Assembly (NCBI GenBank): GCA_900540995.1
Contig: UQHO01000017.1
Location: 1-45,355 of the forward strand
DNA length: 45,355 bases
Direction of reading: 5' to 3'
Origin: an uncultured Collinsella sp.
Lineage (GTDB): Bacteria; Actinomycetota; Coriobacteriia; Coriobacteriales; Coriobacteriaceae
Shown here: in pieces, positions 38,469-45,355 of the stretch
How positions within the stretch are numbered: the stretch's first letter is position 1
How the letters are laid out: every line of letters begins with the position of its first letter
Program-made: the position numbers and the translations under genes
Notes under the pieces: generated by a model
Told to the model about the DNA's origin: nothing
Seen by the model: the letters and a program-made list of their open reading frames with translations, nothing else
Databases searched by the model: none

Positions 38469-39578
38469 TTAGGCGGGTTTAAGCCCAAAACACGCCCGCA
38501 GCGTGTTAAATAGCACCTCTTGTTTCTTTCTGCGAGCGTCAACACGGTTGCGATATCGCTTACTCATGCGCTGGTGGATGCGCCATGCGAGCGCTTCCAT
38601 CGCTTCCATGTCGCAGAGCATCTCGTTGTTGACTGTCGCGACCTCGATTCCCATGGCAATAAAACCCGTATTGCGTTTTTCATCATGGATACGTCCCCTC
38701 CGAGAGGAATGGCCCAGCTCACCGTTGTATTCCAGGTCAAACCGGGCCGCTTCTTGATACGCATCGCAAACTGCATGGGGCATCCCCGAGATTGCCTGCG
38801 CACGATCATCGAACTCGATCTTGTAGTCAGTCTTAAAGGGACCGCAGGCAAACCCGCCATAGGAAAACGGAAGCGAAAACAGGGCGAGCATGATGCACTC
38901 CATGGGTGAGCGCAGGTTTTCCGAAAGATAGGGACACAGACGCTGCAGTTGTTTGGCCACATTCCCCTTGCATGCCGCAAGGTAATCTGTCAGGCGATCG
39001 GGCGTCAGCACCGGCTCGACTTCAAAGTAGCCCACGTCTGCCGGTTTGTCCTTGTCCTTTGCAAGTCTATTCGCAACAGGCGAGGTGTAGGGAGGCAGAT
39101 ACTTCCCGCGGTCACTCAGCGAAATCTTAGAACACAGCTCCTGGGCCAGGGCAAATGCCTGGATACAGCCGACCTCGCGGGCGATGGCAACACAAAGGGC
39201 CTCGGGAGATAGGCTGTATACCCCCGGTTCCACCTCTAGAATCGAGCCGGCAGGCAACCCGGAACACACGGACCAGCCCACGCCAGGCATGCGGCGGCGC
39301 TGCGCTGCAGATCCTACCAGCAAGCACAAATCCTCTTGCACCTCGCCGCTTGCGGCCCCAATCCGCACCAAGTCGGGAAGATAGATATCCTCGGTCGAGG
39401 GCGACGACGCGCGCAGCACACGGCACTCTTCATCGGGGTTAAGGTCCTTCCAGCTTATGTAGCCCATCTGCCGGCGCTCGGCGCGCATCATGCGCAGCGC
39501 CGAGGCACCCGTCAGAATTACGGAAGCAGCCAGCTGCTCGCTTGCAGGCTTGCCACGCTGCCCGATCTTTATTGCCAT
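38469..39578 (-). CDS. Hypothetical protein with possible nuclease-like C-terminus
   Basis: A 369-residue protein not recognised with confidence. The N-terminal 150 residues include a winged-helix-like stretch; the C-terminal part has RFDLEYNGELGHSSRRGRIHDEKRNTGFIAMGIEVATVN, resembling the D-x-E-Y-x-G...H...R..D..R core of small restriction-like (PD-(D/E)XK, DUF559-type) domains common in actinobacteria. I start at the ATG at 39578, with GGGGTGG upstream. It is 12 nt after comF, so the two are probably co-transcribed. A role in DNA metabolism or defence is inference only. Next to it is a MITE-like element. Confidence 0.6.
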   Translation of the reverse strand: MAIKIGQRGKPASEQLAASVILTGASALRMMRAERRQMGYISWKDLNPDEECRVLRASSPSTEDIYLPDLVRIGAASGEVQEDLCLLVGSAAQRRRMPGVGWSVCSGLPAGSILEVEPGVYSLSPEALCVAIAREVGCIQAFALAQELCSKISLSDRGKYLPPYTSPVANRLAKDKDKPADVGYFEVEPVLTPDRLTDYLAACKGNVAKQLQRLCPYLSENLRSPMECIMLALFSLPFSYGGFACGPFKTDYKIEFDDRAQAISGMPHAVCDAYQEAARFDLEYNGELGHSSRRGRIHDEKRNTGFIAMGIEVATVNNEMLCDMEAMEALAWRIHQRMSKRYRNRVDARRKKQEVLFNTLRACFGLKPA

Positions 39579-39589
39579 CTGAACCACCC

Positions 39590-40396
39590 CTACCAAACGC
39601 GTGCGATAGCGAGGCCATCAACGGCCGCGGCACCGGCGCGCTTGAGTTCCGCCGAAGCCGCTGCCATCGTCGCACCCGTGGTGATAACGTCGTCGATAAG
39701 CAGCAGGCGCTTGCCCCGCACATCCTCAACCGTCTCGTACATGCCTTGGGCACGCTCGCGGCGCTCCTCACGACCGAGTTCGCGCTGGTCGCCATGCCCG
39801 TACTTGACGAGAGCATCGAGCAGGGGAACACCCGACAGCTCGCAAAATGGGCGCGCAATAGCCTCCATATGATCAAAACCACGCCGCCGAAACGCTGCCG
39901 CCGTCGCAGGCACAAACACCACCGCATCCGCGCCGGACAGCACACCTCCATAGCGATCGGGCGCTACGACCTGGGCATGCAGGGCGGTGTCGTAGAGCAG
40001 CTCCGCCAGATACGGAGCCAGACGTCGCTCGCCCGCGTCCTTGTACGCTTTAATGATGCGCGGCAGTGGATGCGCATAGACAGCGCACGCCAGGCAGCGG
40101 TCGAGTGCCTCCGCCATTGCCGAGGACGTGCCCTCGACCGAACACTCAGTGCACAGCAAATCCCCAAACGGAGCGCCGCATCGGGTACAGCTATGACGTG
40201 GGTCGATGAGCGTGAGCGCGGCCAGACAGTCTTGGCAAATAAGCGCACCGGCGCGCTCGCAGCCGGCACATCGTGTTGGCGACAATGCCTCGAGCGCCTC
40301 GCGTGCCACCCGCTCGGCAAACGGTAGCAATTCGTCCGCAAACGGTAGGGCACCGGCACCCTGCAGACGGCTCAATATGTTCAGATGGCTCTTCAA
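39590..40396 (-). CDS. comF: ComF family phosphoribosyltransferase-like protein
   Basis: A 268-residue ComF protein. The N-terminal Zn-finger region has CAGCERAGALICQDC and CTRCGAPFGDLLCTEC (four Cys pairs). A type-I phosphoribosyltransferase fold follows (PHPLPRIIKAYKDAGERRLAPYLA, VFVPATAAAFRRRGFDH) with the PRPP motif LLLIDDVITTGAT near residue 227. ComF is needed for DNA import during transformation in competent bacteria, and in other bacteria its role is unclear; no other com genes are visible. It starts with TTG at 40396, and its ribosome-binding site overlaps the 3' arm of the ricT terminator hairpin. Confidence 0.88.
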   Translation of the reverse strand: MKSHLNILSRLQGAGALPFADELLPFAERVAREALEALSPTRCAGCERAGALICQDCLAALTLIDPRHSCTRCGAPFGDLLCTECSVEGTSSAMAEALDRCLACAVYAHPLPRIIKAYKDAGERRLAPYLAELLYDTALHAQVVAPDRYGGVLSGADAVVFVPATAAAFRRRGFDHMEAIARPFCELSGVPLLDALVKYGHGDQRELGREERRERAQGMYETVEDVRGKRLLLIDDVITTGATMAAASAELKRAGAAAVDGLAIARVW

Positions 40397-40403
40397 GACA
40401 CAA

Positions 40404-40433
40404 CCCTCCCTACGTTCGGTCGCAGGGAGGGTT
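40404..40433 (-). terminator. ricT terminator hairpin overlapping the comF ribosome-binding site
   Basis: On the minus strand AACCCTCCCT pairs with AGGGAGGGTT, and GTGTC follows. It lies downstream of ricT and its 3' arm AGGGAGGG is positioned 7 nt before the TTG start of comF, so the arm doubles as Shine-Dalgarno sequence. There is no long T-tract, so it may rather be an attenuating hairpin. Confidence 0.6.
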
Positions 40434-40498
40434 GTTGATTCGGCGCTATGATACCCCGATGCGCTCGGGGCAAGGCAGGCTAAATCCGCTCGCGGGCG

Positions 40499-42199
40499 TT
40501 ATTCGCCGGCGGGCGGTTGTGGTGCGGACGAAGACGAGGCCGAGCCCTCGCCACCATCCTGGCGCGGCTTGCGGGAACGACGACGGCGACGGCGCTTTTG
40601 ACCCTGGTCGGCCGAGCCCTCGCCACCGCGATCCTCGCGCGGCTCGCGCTCATCGCGAGCGGCGCCACGCGAAGCCTTGGCAGCCGCTCCCCCGCCATCT
40701 CCGGGACGACGGCGCGTGACCTTGACCTCGCCATCCGAGACCTGATCGGCCACGGAGGGCACTGAGGGCTTCTGTTGCGCGCCCGAGGAATGGCGACGGC
40801 GCGGACGTGGCGCGCGCTCCTCCTCGCCACGTGACTTGCCACCCTTGTCGTCAGGCGCATCGGAGGCCGAGGTGCCCTTGGAAGCGGCACCAGCCTCGCG
40901 AGCAGCTGCGGCGCGGAAGGCGTCCTCGCGCTCCTCGCTCGACAGATGACGACGGCGACGACGTGTGGGGTTCATGCCACCGCCGCGATTCTGCTGCTGG
41001 GGCTGCTGAACCTCGCGCTCGCGAGAGGCGTTCTTGCCCGTGGCTGCAGCCTCGGTAGCATCGCCCGAGCCCGCGCGCTTGCGGCGGCGACGGCCATCGG
41101 CCGCCCCCTCGGCCTCGGGCGCCTCGGCCTTGCCGCGGCCCTTTCCACGGCCACGGCCCTCGCCCTGGCCCTGACCGGCGCGAGCATCGGATTCGGCATC
41201 GCGACGACGGCGCTTGGGCATCGACGTGCCGGCCAGACGGTCGGCACTCGACAGGCCATCGCCCACGTCGACGCCGTTCTCGCGATCGAGCTCCATGAGC
41301 GCCAGACGCATCTCGGGCGACTCGATGCGCTCGAGCACGTCGCGTGTCACGCAGTCGGGGCGGCAGTTGCAGCCCTGCTCGGCGGCCTTCTTTTTGCAAC
41401 CCTCCGAGCACGTCATATCGGCCAGGTTGACCTTAAAGACTTTGCCGTTCTCCAGGCGCAGCACCAGCTGCTCACGCGGCGTGTCATACTCCTGGATACG
41501 CGCCTTGCCAAGCGGCGTATCGATGAGCGTTTTCTTTTTGGGCGCACGGCTCTTAAAGTCCTTGTACGCCTCGAACTCATAGCGCAGACAGCACATCAGG
41601 CGGCCGCAAACGCCGCTGATCTTGGACGAGTTGAGCGGCAGGTCCTGCTCTTTTGCCATGCGGATCGAGACGGGCTCAAACTGTCCGCCAAAGCGCGTGC
41701 AGCAGAGCTCCTGTCCGCACTGGGCATAGCCGCCCACCAGGCGGGTCTCGTCGCGCACGCCGATCTGGCGCATGTCGACGCGGATGTGCAGCGTCGAGGA
41801 CAGATCCTTGACGAGCTGGCGAAAATCGACGCGTTCCTCAGCCGCAAAGTAGAACACGGCCTTCTCGCCGCCAAACAGGTACTCGACGCCGACCGGCTTC
41901 ATCTCGAGGTCGAGCTCCTTGACCAGGCGGCGGAAGTCGACCATGGCCTCGTCGCCCTGGATGGCCAGGTCGTCGGCAAGCTGCAGGTCGATGTCGCTCG
42001 CCACGCGCAGCACGGGCTTAAGCGGCTGACCGATCTCATCTTGCGGCACCTCGAAGGGATCGGCCGTGACCAGGCCGATCTCGGTTCCGCGCTCGGTGGA
42101 GCAAATGGCATAATCGGCCTCGAGGATATCCAGATCCTGCGGATCGAACCACAGGTCGCGCGAGGCGTAGGTAAACTTAACGGGTACGACTAACGGCAT
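40499..42199 (-). CDS. ricT: RicT/PSP1-domain protein with long disordered tail
   Basis: RicT (YaaT) is part of the Fe-S RicA-RicF-RicT complex that affects RNase Y and cell development in Bacillus. The first 320 of 566 residues match: KFTYASRDLWFDP, FDYAI-like strands, GGYAQCGQELCCTRFGG (Cys161, 166, 167) and ISGVCGRLMCCLRYEFEAY (Cys198, 203, 204), the conserved Fe-S cysteines. A further cluster (Cys264, 268, 277, 279, 283) follows. Residues about 325-566 are a low-complexity Arg/Gly/Ala/Glu-rich tail with KRRRRRRS-type patches, absent from the usual 275-residue RicT. It overlaps holB by 10 bp, so translation is coupled. Confidence 0.88.
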   Translation of the reverse strand: MPLVVPVKFTYASRDLWFDPQDLDILEADYAICSTERGTEIGLVTADPFEVPQDEIGQPLKPVLRVASDIDLQLADDLAIQGDEAMVDFRRLVKELDLEMKPVGVEYLFGGEKAVFYFAAEERVDFRQLVKDLSSTLHIRVDMRQIGVRDETRLVGGYAQCGQELCCTRFGGQFEPVSIRMAKEQDLPLNSSKISGVCGRLMCCLRYEFEAYKDFKSRAPKKKTLIDTPLGKARIQEYDTPREQLVLRLENGKVFKVNLADMTCSEGCKKKAAEQGCNCRPDCVTRDVLERIESPEMRLALMELDRENGVDVGDGLSSADRLAGTSMPKRRRRDAESDARAGQGQGEGRGRGKGRGKAEAPEAEGAADGRRRRKRAGSGDATEAAATGKNASREREVQQPQQQNRGGGMNPTRRRRRHLSSEEREDAFRAAAAREAGAASKGTSASDAPDDKGGKSRGEEERAPRPRRRHSSGAQQKPSVPSVADQVSDGEVKVTRRRPGDGGGAAAKASRGAARDEREPREDRGGEGSADQGQKRRRRRRSRKPRQDGGEGSASSSSAPQPPAGE

Positions 42200-43317
42200 T
42201 TCAGTGCCTTCCTGATATCGAACAGCATGACCTCGATGGCCAGCTGGGGAGTAACGTTTCTGGCGATGTTGCGCTCGGCGGTTGCGACTGCCTCGAGCGC
42301 CCGCGTGGCACCCGCAACATTGGTCGCAGCGGCAAGCCGACCGATCGTGTCGCGCACGTCTTCGTTCACCACGTCGGCCGCCTCGTCCTGAAGTGTCAGC
42401 AGCACATCGCGCATGAGCGTCCGCGCGCTCGCCAGCGCTTCCATGATACCCGAACGCTCGCGCGCGTTGAGCTCGCGCTTATTGCGGTCCTCAAGCTGCT
42501 TCAATGCTCCACGCGACAGGTAGTCGGCGTTTTGCTCGAGCACCTTTTCCTGCGTGGACTTGACCTCGGCGAGCGGCGCCTTAACGGCGACGATGAGCGA
42601 CTTGGCGCGGCTGAGCACGTCGGCCTCGTCGGCGGCAATGAGTGAGTCGATGGCACGGACCATCTGACGGCGGGCGTCCTGGCGCTCAGCACTCTTAAGG
42701 AACTCGATGCCGCGCGTGGGGCTGCCCGCCACGGCGACGGCCATGCGACAACGCGCGATATCCTGACCAGTGGCACGGCTCACGGCGTGCGCGGCGACGG
42801 CGGGTGACACCAGCCGAAACGGCACGCACTGGCAGCGGCTCACGATGGTGGGCAACATCACGTCTGCCGAGGTGCCCAGCAAGATAAACATAACGCCCTC
42901 GGGCGGCTCCTCGAGTGTTTTGAGCAGTGCGTTGGCGGTGTTGGCGCGCAGCTGCTCGGCACGGTCAATGATGTAGACCTTGGCCTTGGCGCGGATGGGC
43001 GCCAGGGGTACGTCGTCGAGTAGCTCGCGCGTCTGGGCGATGAGGTAGCCCGTGGCGCTCTCGGGCGTGTAATAGTGCACGTCGGGGTGCGTATGGCGGG
43101 CGACGCGCACGCAGCTATCGCATGAGCCGCAGCCATCCTGCTCGCACAGGAAGGCTTGGGCGAGCGCCCACGCGGCGTCGAGCTTGCCCGCGCCGGGCGC
43201 GCCCAAAAACAGGTAGGCGTGCGATGCGCGACCGCTGGCGACGGCATTGGTCAAAAAGTCGCGCACGCGCTGTTGGGTGTCGAGCTTGGCCAGCAGGCTT
43301 GTCTGAGCGGGGGCCAT
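42190..43317 (-). CDS. holB: DNA polymerase III delta' subunit HolB
   Basis: A clamp-loader subunit of 375 residues from the ATG at 43317 (AGGAGG upstream). It has an AAA+ ATPase fold with Walker A GAPGAGK near 37, the zinc motif CEQDGCGSCDSC (C-x5-C-x2-C pattern, near 58-70), and the SRC motif TIVSRCQCVPFRL near 160, as in DnaX/HolB. Genes before and after (tmk, ricT) are the usual bacterial tmk-holB-ricT order of Firmicutes. The start is one base from the tmk stop. The C-terminal part is helical. Confidence 0.92.
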   Translation of the reverse strand: MAPAQTSLLAKLDTQQRVRDFLTNAVASGRASHAYLFLGAPGAGKLDAAWALAQAFLCEQDGCGSCDSCVRVARHTHPDVHYYTPESATGYLIAQTRELLDDVPLAPIRAKAKVYIIDRAEQLRANTANALLKTLEEPPEGVMFILLGTSADVMLPTIVSRCQCVPFRLVSPAVAAHAVSRATGQDIARCRMAVAVAGSPTRGIEFLKSAERQDARRQMVRAIDSLIAADEADVLSRAKSLIVAVKAPLAEVKSTQEKVLEQNADYLSRGALKQLEDRNKRELNARERSGIMEALASARTLMRDVLLTLQDEAADVVNEDVRDTIGRLAAATNVAGATRALEAVATAERNIARNVTPQLAIEVMLFDIRKALKCR

Positions 43318-43318
43318 G

Positions 43319-44002
43319 TTACTCGGCCTCCTTAGCAAGCGCGCCGACGACGGCGTCTTGCGGAATGTAGAGACCGTACGCGCGAATCTGCTCGACCGTC
43401 TTCTCGAAGACTTCCTCGATGGTCGCGGTAGCGTCGATGAGCTTTACGCGGGCGGGTTCCTCGGCAGCAATGGCACTAAAGCCCTGGTAGACACGCTCCT
43501 GGAATGCCATGCCTTTGGCCTCCATGCGATCTGCCGCACCACGGGCTGCCATGCGCAGCGCCGCCTGCTCGGGCGTGATGTGATAGACGAGTGTGAGCGC
43601 CGGGTGCGTCCCCGCGACGGCCAGGTTGTTGGCATCGCGCACTATCTGGCGATCGAGGCCATCGGCAAACGCCTGATAGCAAGTTGTGGAATCGTAGAAG
43701 CGGTCGCACAGGACCACCTTGCCGGCAGCAAGGGCGGGCGCGATGACCTCGTGCACCAACTGAGCGCGTGCCGCCTCGTAGAGCAGCAACTCGCAGGTGT
43801 CGCCCATCGCCGTATTGGCGGGGTCGAGCAGCAGAGCGCGGATCTTTTCGCTGATGGCGGTGCCGCCCGGCTCGCGCAGGCTCACAACCTGGTAGCCAGC
43901 GAGCTCGAGCGCACGGGCAAGCAGGCGCGCCTGCGTGGACTTGCCGGCACCGTCGACGCCCTCGAGCGTGATAAAGCTATGTTGAGCGGGCTCAAAAGCC
44001 AT
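43319..44002 (-). CDS. tmk: Thymidylate kinase
   Basis: Phosphorylates dTMP to dTDP. It has 227 residues with the P-loop FITLEGVDGAGKST (8-21), VVSLREPGGTAISEKI (dTMP-binding DR/E-P-G region), CDRFYDST (DR[YF] motif) and a C-terminal VKLIDATATIEEVFEKTVEQI. The length is usual for bacterial Tmk. It is first in the tmk-holB-ricT operon; the 69-bp repeat copy 2 lies 100 bp upstream. The gene divergent from it starts at 44242. Confidence 0.93.
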   Translation of the reverse strand: MAFEPAQHSFITLEGVDGAGKSTQARLLARALELAGYQVVSLREPGGTAISEKIRALLLDPANTAMGDTCELLLYEAARAQLVHEVIAPALAAGKVVLCDRFYDSTTCYQAFADGLDRQIVRDANNLAVAGTHPALTLVYHITPEQAALRMAARGAADRMEAKGMAFQERVYQGFSAIAAEEPARVKLIDATATIEEVFEKTVEQIRAYGLYIPQDAVVGALAKEAE

Positions 44003-44104
44003 GGGCGCAGCCCCTTCCTACAAGGCGCGTAAATGCAGATATATCAACCAAGCCATGATACCCCAGTGCTCGGTGCGTCCCCAATGGCTAAAGGTGCCTT
44101 TCCG

Positions 44105-44173
44105 AAGTTGCGGTGAAATAGGGACTGATTGAAGCTCTGAGACCGCCAAACAGTCCCTATTTCACCGCAACTT
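44105..44173. repeat. 69-bp palindromic repeat, copy 2
   Basis: Arms 44105-44127 and 44151-44173 are identical to those of copy 1 (4445-4513); the 23-nt loop (44128-44150) is unrelated. It lies between the divergent tmk and zinc-ribbon genes. Confidence 0.85.
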
Positions 44174-44241
44174 ATGATGGGGAATTTTGGACGCTGGGTA
44201 TAATCGTCGTATTGCATTGAAATGTGGCGAAAGGAGTGGCA

Positions 44242-45225
44242 ATGTCTCGGTATTGCGCCTCGTGCGGCAAGCTTCTTGCAGATAATGCCAAGTTCTGCAC
44301 CTCGTGCGGTGCACCCGTTGAGCAAACAGCCGCGAGCGATAGCCAGCCCGCTTTTGAGCAGACCGGCTCCCTTGATACGCCGCAAGCCAAGGCGGACGAC
44401 CCCCTCGCCTATCGCCCCGACCCCGCCGCAGGCCCCGCGGCCGTCGAGACCACGCAGCGCATACCCGTCGCGAGCGGCTCGCCCCAACAGCAGCCGGCTC
44501 CCGCATACGCGCCCGCTTCGCCACAGACCCCCGCTCCCAAAAAGAGCGGCGCCGGGCCGCTTATCGCCGTTATCGTTGTGCTGGTGGCGATCATCATCGC
44601 CCTGGTCGTTTTCTTTGTGATCAAGCCTTTCGACAACGCCGCCACGCAGACGACTGCCGAGGTAGCTAAGCTGCACCATGACGTCGACGACGATGACCTA
44701 AAGCCTCTCGGCGATCCCAACAGCCTGTACGACGACGATGACGATGATGACGAGGATGGCGGCGAAGCAACGCTCTCCGAGCAGAACCTCTACCGTCGCC
44801 TGAGCGAATACTACGACCTGCTCGAAGATCTCGACATCCAGGTCCGTGGCTGCGCGCAGAACTTCAACGGCAACTATCTGGAAGAGGATCGAACCACCCG
44901 TCAAAATCTCGCCGACGTCGCCGAGCGCACGGAGGACACCATCGAGCAGTATTACGACATCGTCGAGGACCTGGACGTCCCGACGAGCTCCAAGAACTAC
45001 AGCTCCTGGAAGGACATCATCGCCCTGTACGACGACCTGGATCACCGCATTGACGCAATCTGTGATGCTTGGGAGATCAGCCTGAAATACGCCAAGCCTG
45101 CGGACCACAAGAATGAGATCGTGACGCCGCTGGCGCGCGACAACGTAGCGGGCACCAACGACAACAAATACCGTCTGGACTTTGAGGACCGCTACCCCGG
45201 CGCCGCACCCGTCGAGGTGAAGTAA
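44242..45225 (+). CDS. Zinc-ribbon membrane-anchored protein, unassigned
   Basis: A 327-residue protein starting at the ATG at 44242 (AAAGGAG upstream). It has an N-terminal double-Cys zinc ribbon (CASCGKLLADNAKFCTSCG, residues 5-23), a Pro/Gln/Ala-rich linker to about 105, one hydrophobic helix at about 110-133 (PLIAVIVVLVAIIIALVVFFVI), then an acidic extracytoplasmic region with a run of Asp (about 164-175) and a helical domain of unknown function (220-300, SEQNLYRRLSEYYDLLEDLDIQ...). The domain order, zinc ribbon then a single membrane helix then an exported domain, is common in actinobacterial and Firmicute proteins (YxxA-like), but no role can be stated. It is monocistronic, divergent from tmk and followed by repeat copy 3. 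Confidence 0.8.
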   Translation: MSRYCASCGKLLADNAKFCTSCGAPVEQTAASDSQPAFEQTGSLDTPQAKADDPLAYRPDPAAGPAAVETTQRIPVASGSPQQQPAPAYAPASPQTPAPKKSGAGPLIAVIVVLVAIIIALVVFFVIKPFDNAATQTTAEVAKLHHDVDDDDLKPLGDPNSLYDDDDDDDEDGGEATLSEQNLYRRLSEYYDLLEDLDIQVRGCAQNFNGNYLEEDRTTRQNLADVAERTEDTIEQYYDIVEDLDVPTSSKNYSSWKDIIALYDDLDHRIDAICDAWEISLKYAKPADHKNEIVTPLARDNVAGTNDNKYRLDFEDRYPGAAPVEVK

Positions 45226-45242
45226 TCCCAACAACTGATCAT

Positions 45243-45311
45243 AACTTGCGGTGAAATAGGGATTAATTAGGCCTTTTGCCAGCAAAAACAGTCCCTATTT
45301 CACCGCAACTT
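45243..45311. repeat. 69-bp palindromic repeat, copy 3 (imperfect)
   Basis: Same length and layout as copies 1 and 2. The right arm (45289-45311) is identical to theirs, but the left arm has AACTTGCGG instead of AAGTTGCGG and GGGATTA instead of GGGACTG. The loop is again different. Confidence 0.8.
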
Positions 45312-45317
45312 AGAAGT

Positions 45318-45354
45318 GGGGCCGGGCGCGCATTTGCATTTGCGCGCCCGGCCC
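45318..45354. terminator. GC-rich hairpin at the window end
   Basis: GGGCCGGGCGCGC and GCGCGCCCGGCCC form a 13-bp perfect stem with loop ATTTGCATTT, ending at the window edge. It is a probable terminator of the zinc-ribbon gene; the T-tract would lie outside. Confidence 0.65.
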
Positions 45355-45355
45355 A

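Noticed and set aside
40946..42193. Plus-strand open frame of 415 codons across ricT
   Set aside because: Antisense shadow of ricT, Ala/Leu-rich without motif or ribosome-binding site.

Overview
The window is a chromosomal segment of a GC-rich anaerobic actinobacterium. The gene set (a Gram-positive style lactose/tagatose-6-phosphate pathway plus several PTS systems in a high-GC genome, coding GC-rich third positions, ComF/RicT/HolB/Tmk housekeeping block) suggests a gut Coriobacteriia such as Collinsella; this taxonomic call is inference from style and content, not from a database match. About 43 protein genes, one tRNA gene, one pseudogene remnant and several repeat families can be supported.

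Region 1 (about 1-19 kb) is a lactose / beta-galactoside PTS region. The minus-strand operon lacA-lacB-lacX-lacC (3058 to 51) makes galactose-6-phosphate isomerase, an aldose-epimerase-like protein and tagatose-6-phosphate kinase. A single LacF-type EIIA (4582-4920) is available for two parallel modules, each consisting of a divergent LacI-family regulator, a LacE-type EIICB permease and a LacG-type 6-phospho-beta-galactosidase (5135-9778 and 10123-14684). After them come a Fic-domain protein with a C-terminal winged helix, a DeoR-family regulator (probable LacR), a divergent galM, and an orphan mannose-family EIIB that lacks its catalytic histidine. No tagatose-1,6-bisphosphate aldolase (lacD) is in the window.

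Region 2 (19-30 kb) is an amino-sugar (N-acetylgalactosamine / galactosamine type) region: tRNA-Thr(CGT), a YhcH/YjgK/YiaL protein, an untracked 3' remnant of a second nagA, a second lacX-lacC pair, a flavodoxin-like protein, then nagA, agaS, a GntR/UTRA regulator and a mannose-family PTS operon EIIA-yajC-EIIB-EIIC-EIID. GalNAc-6-P (or GlcNAc-6-P) imported by this PTS would be deacetylated by NagA, deaminated/isomerised by AgaS to tagatose-6-P, and phosphorylated by the neighbouring LacC2, so the two regions share the tagatose-6-P branch.

Region 3 (30-45.4 kb) is mostly housekeeping or unassigned: a membrane-anchored SurA-like protein, isocitrate dehydrogenase, a HEAT-like protein, a beta-hydroxyacid dehydrogenase with a remarkable His/Cys tail, DegV, long HPF, a solute-binding lipoprotein, a nuclease-like hypothetical, ComF, RicT, HolB, Tmk and a zinc-ribbon membrane protein.

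The most interesting signals are non-coding. (i) Direct repeats of an ACCGTTyACCG-like motif with a constant 21-bp period occur upstream of nearly every sugar operon, a geometry typical of AraC/XylS-type activators. (ii) Three separate operator families can be assigned by position to the LacI pair, the DeoR protein and the GntR protein. (iii) There are two palindromic repeat families: a 69-bp element with an invariant 23-bp stem and variable 23-nt loop (3 copies), and a tandem element with two alternating loop subtypes (5 copies, placed after each lacG). (iv) A 32-bp-arm inverted repeat ends at the fic ribosome-binding site. (v) A 217-bp MITE-like element lies near 38.2-38.4 kb.
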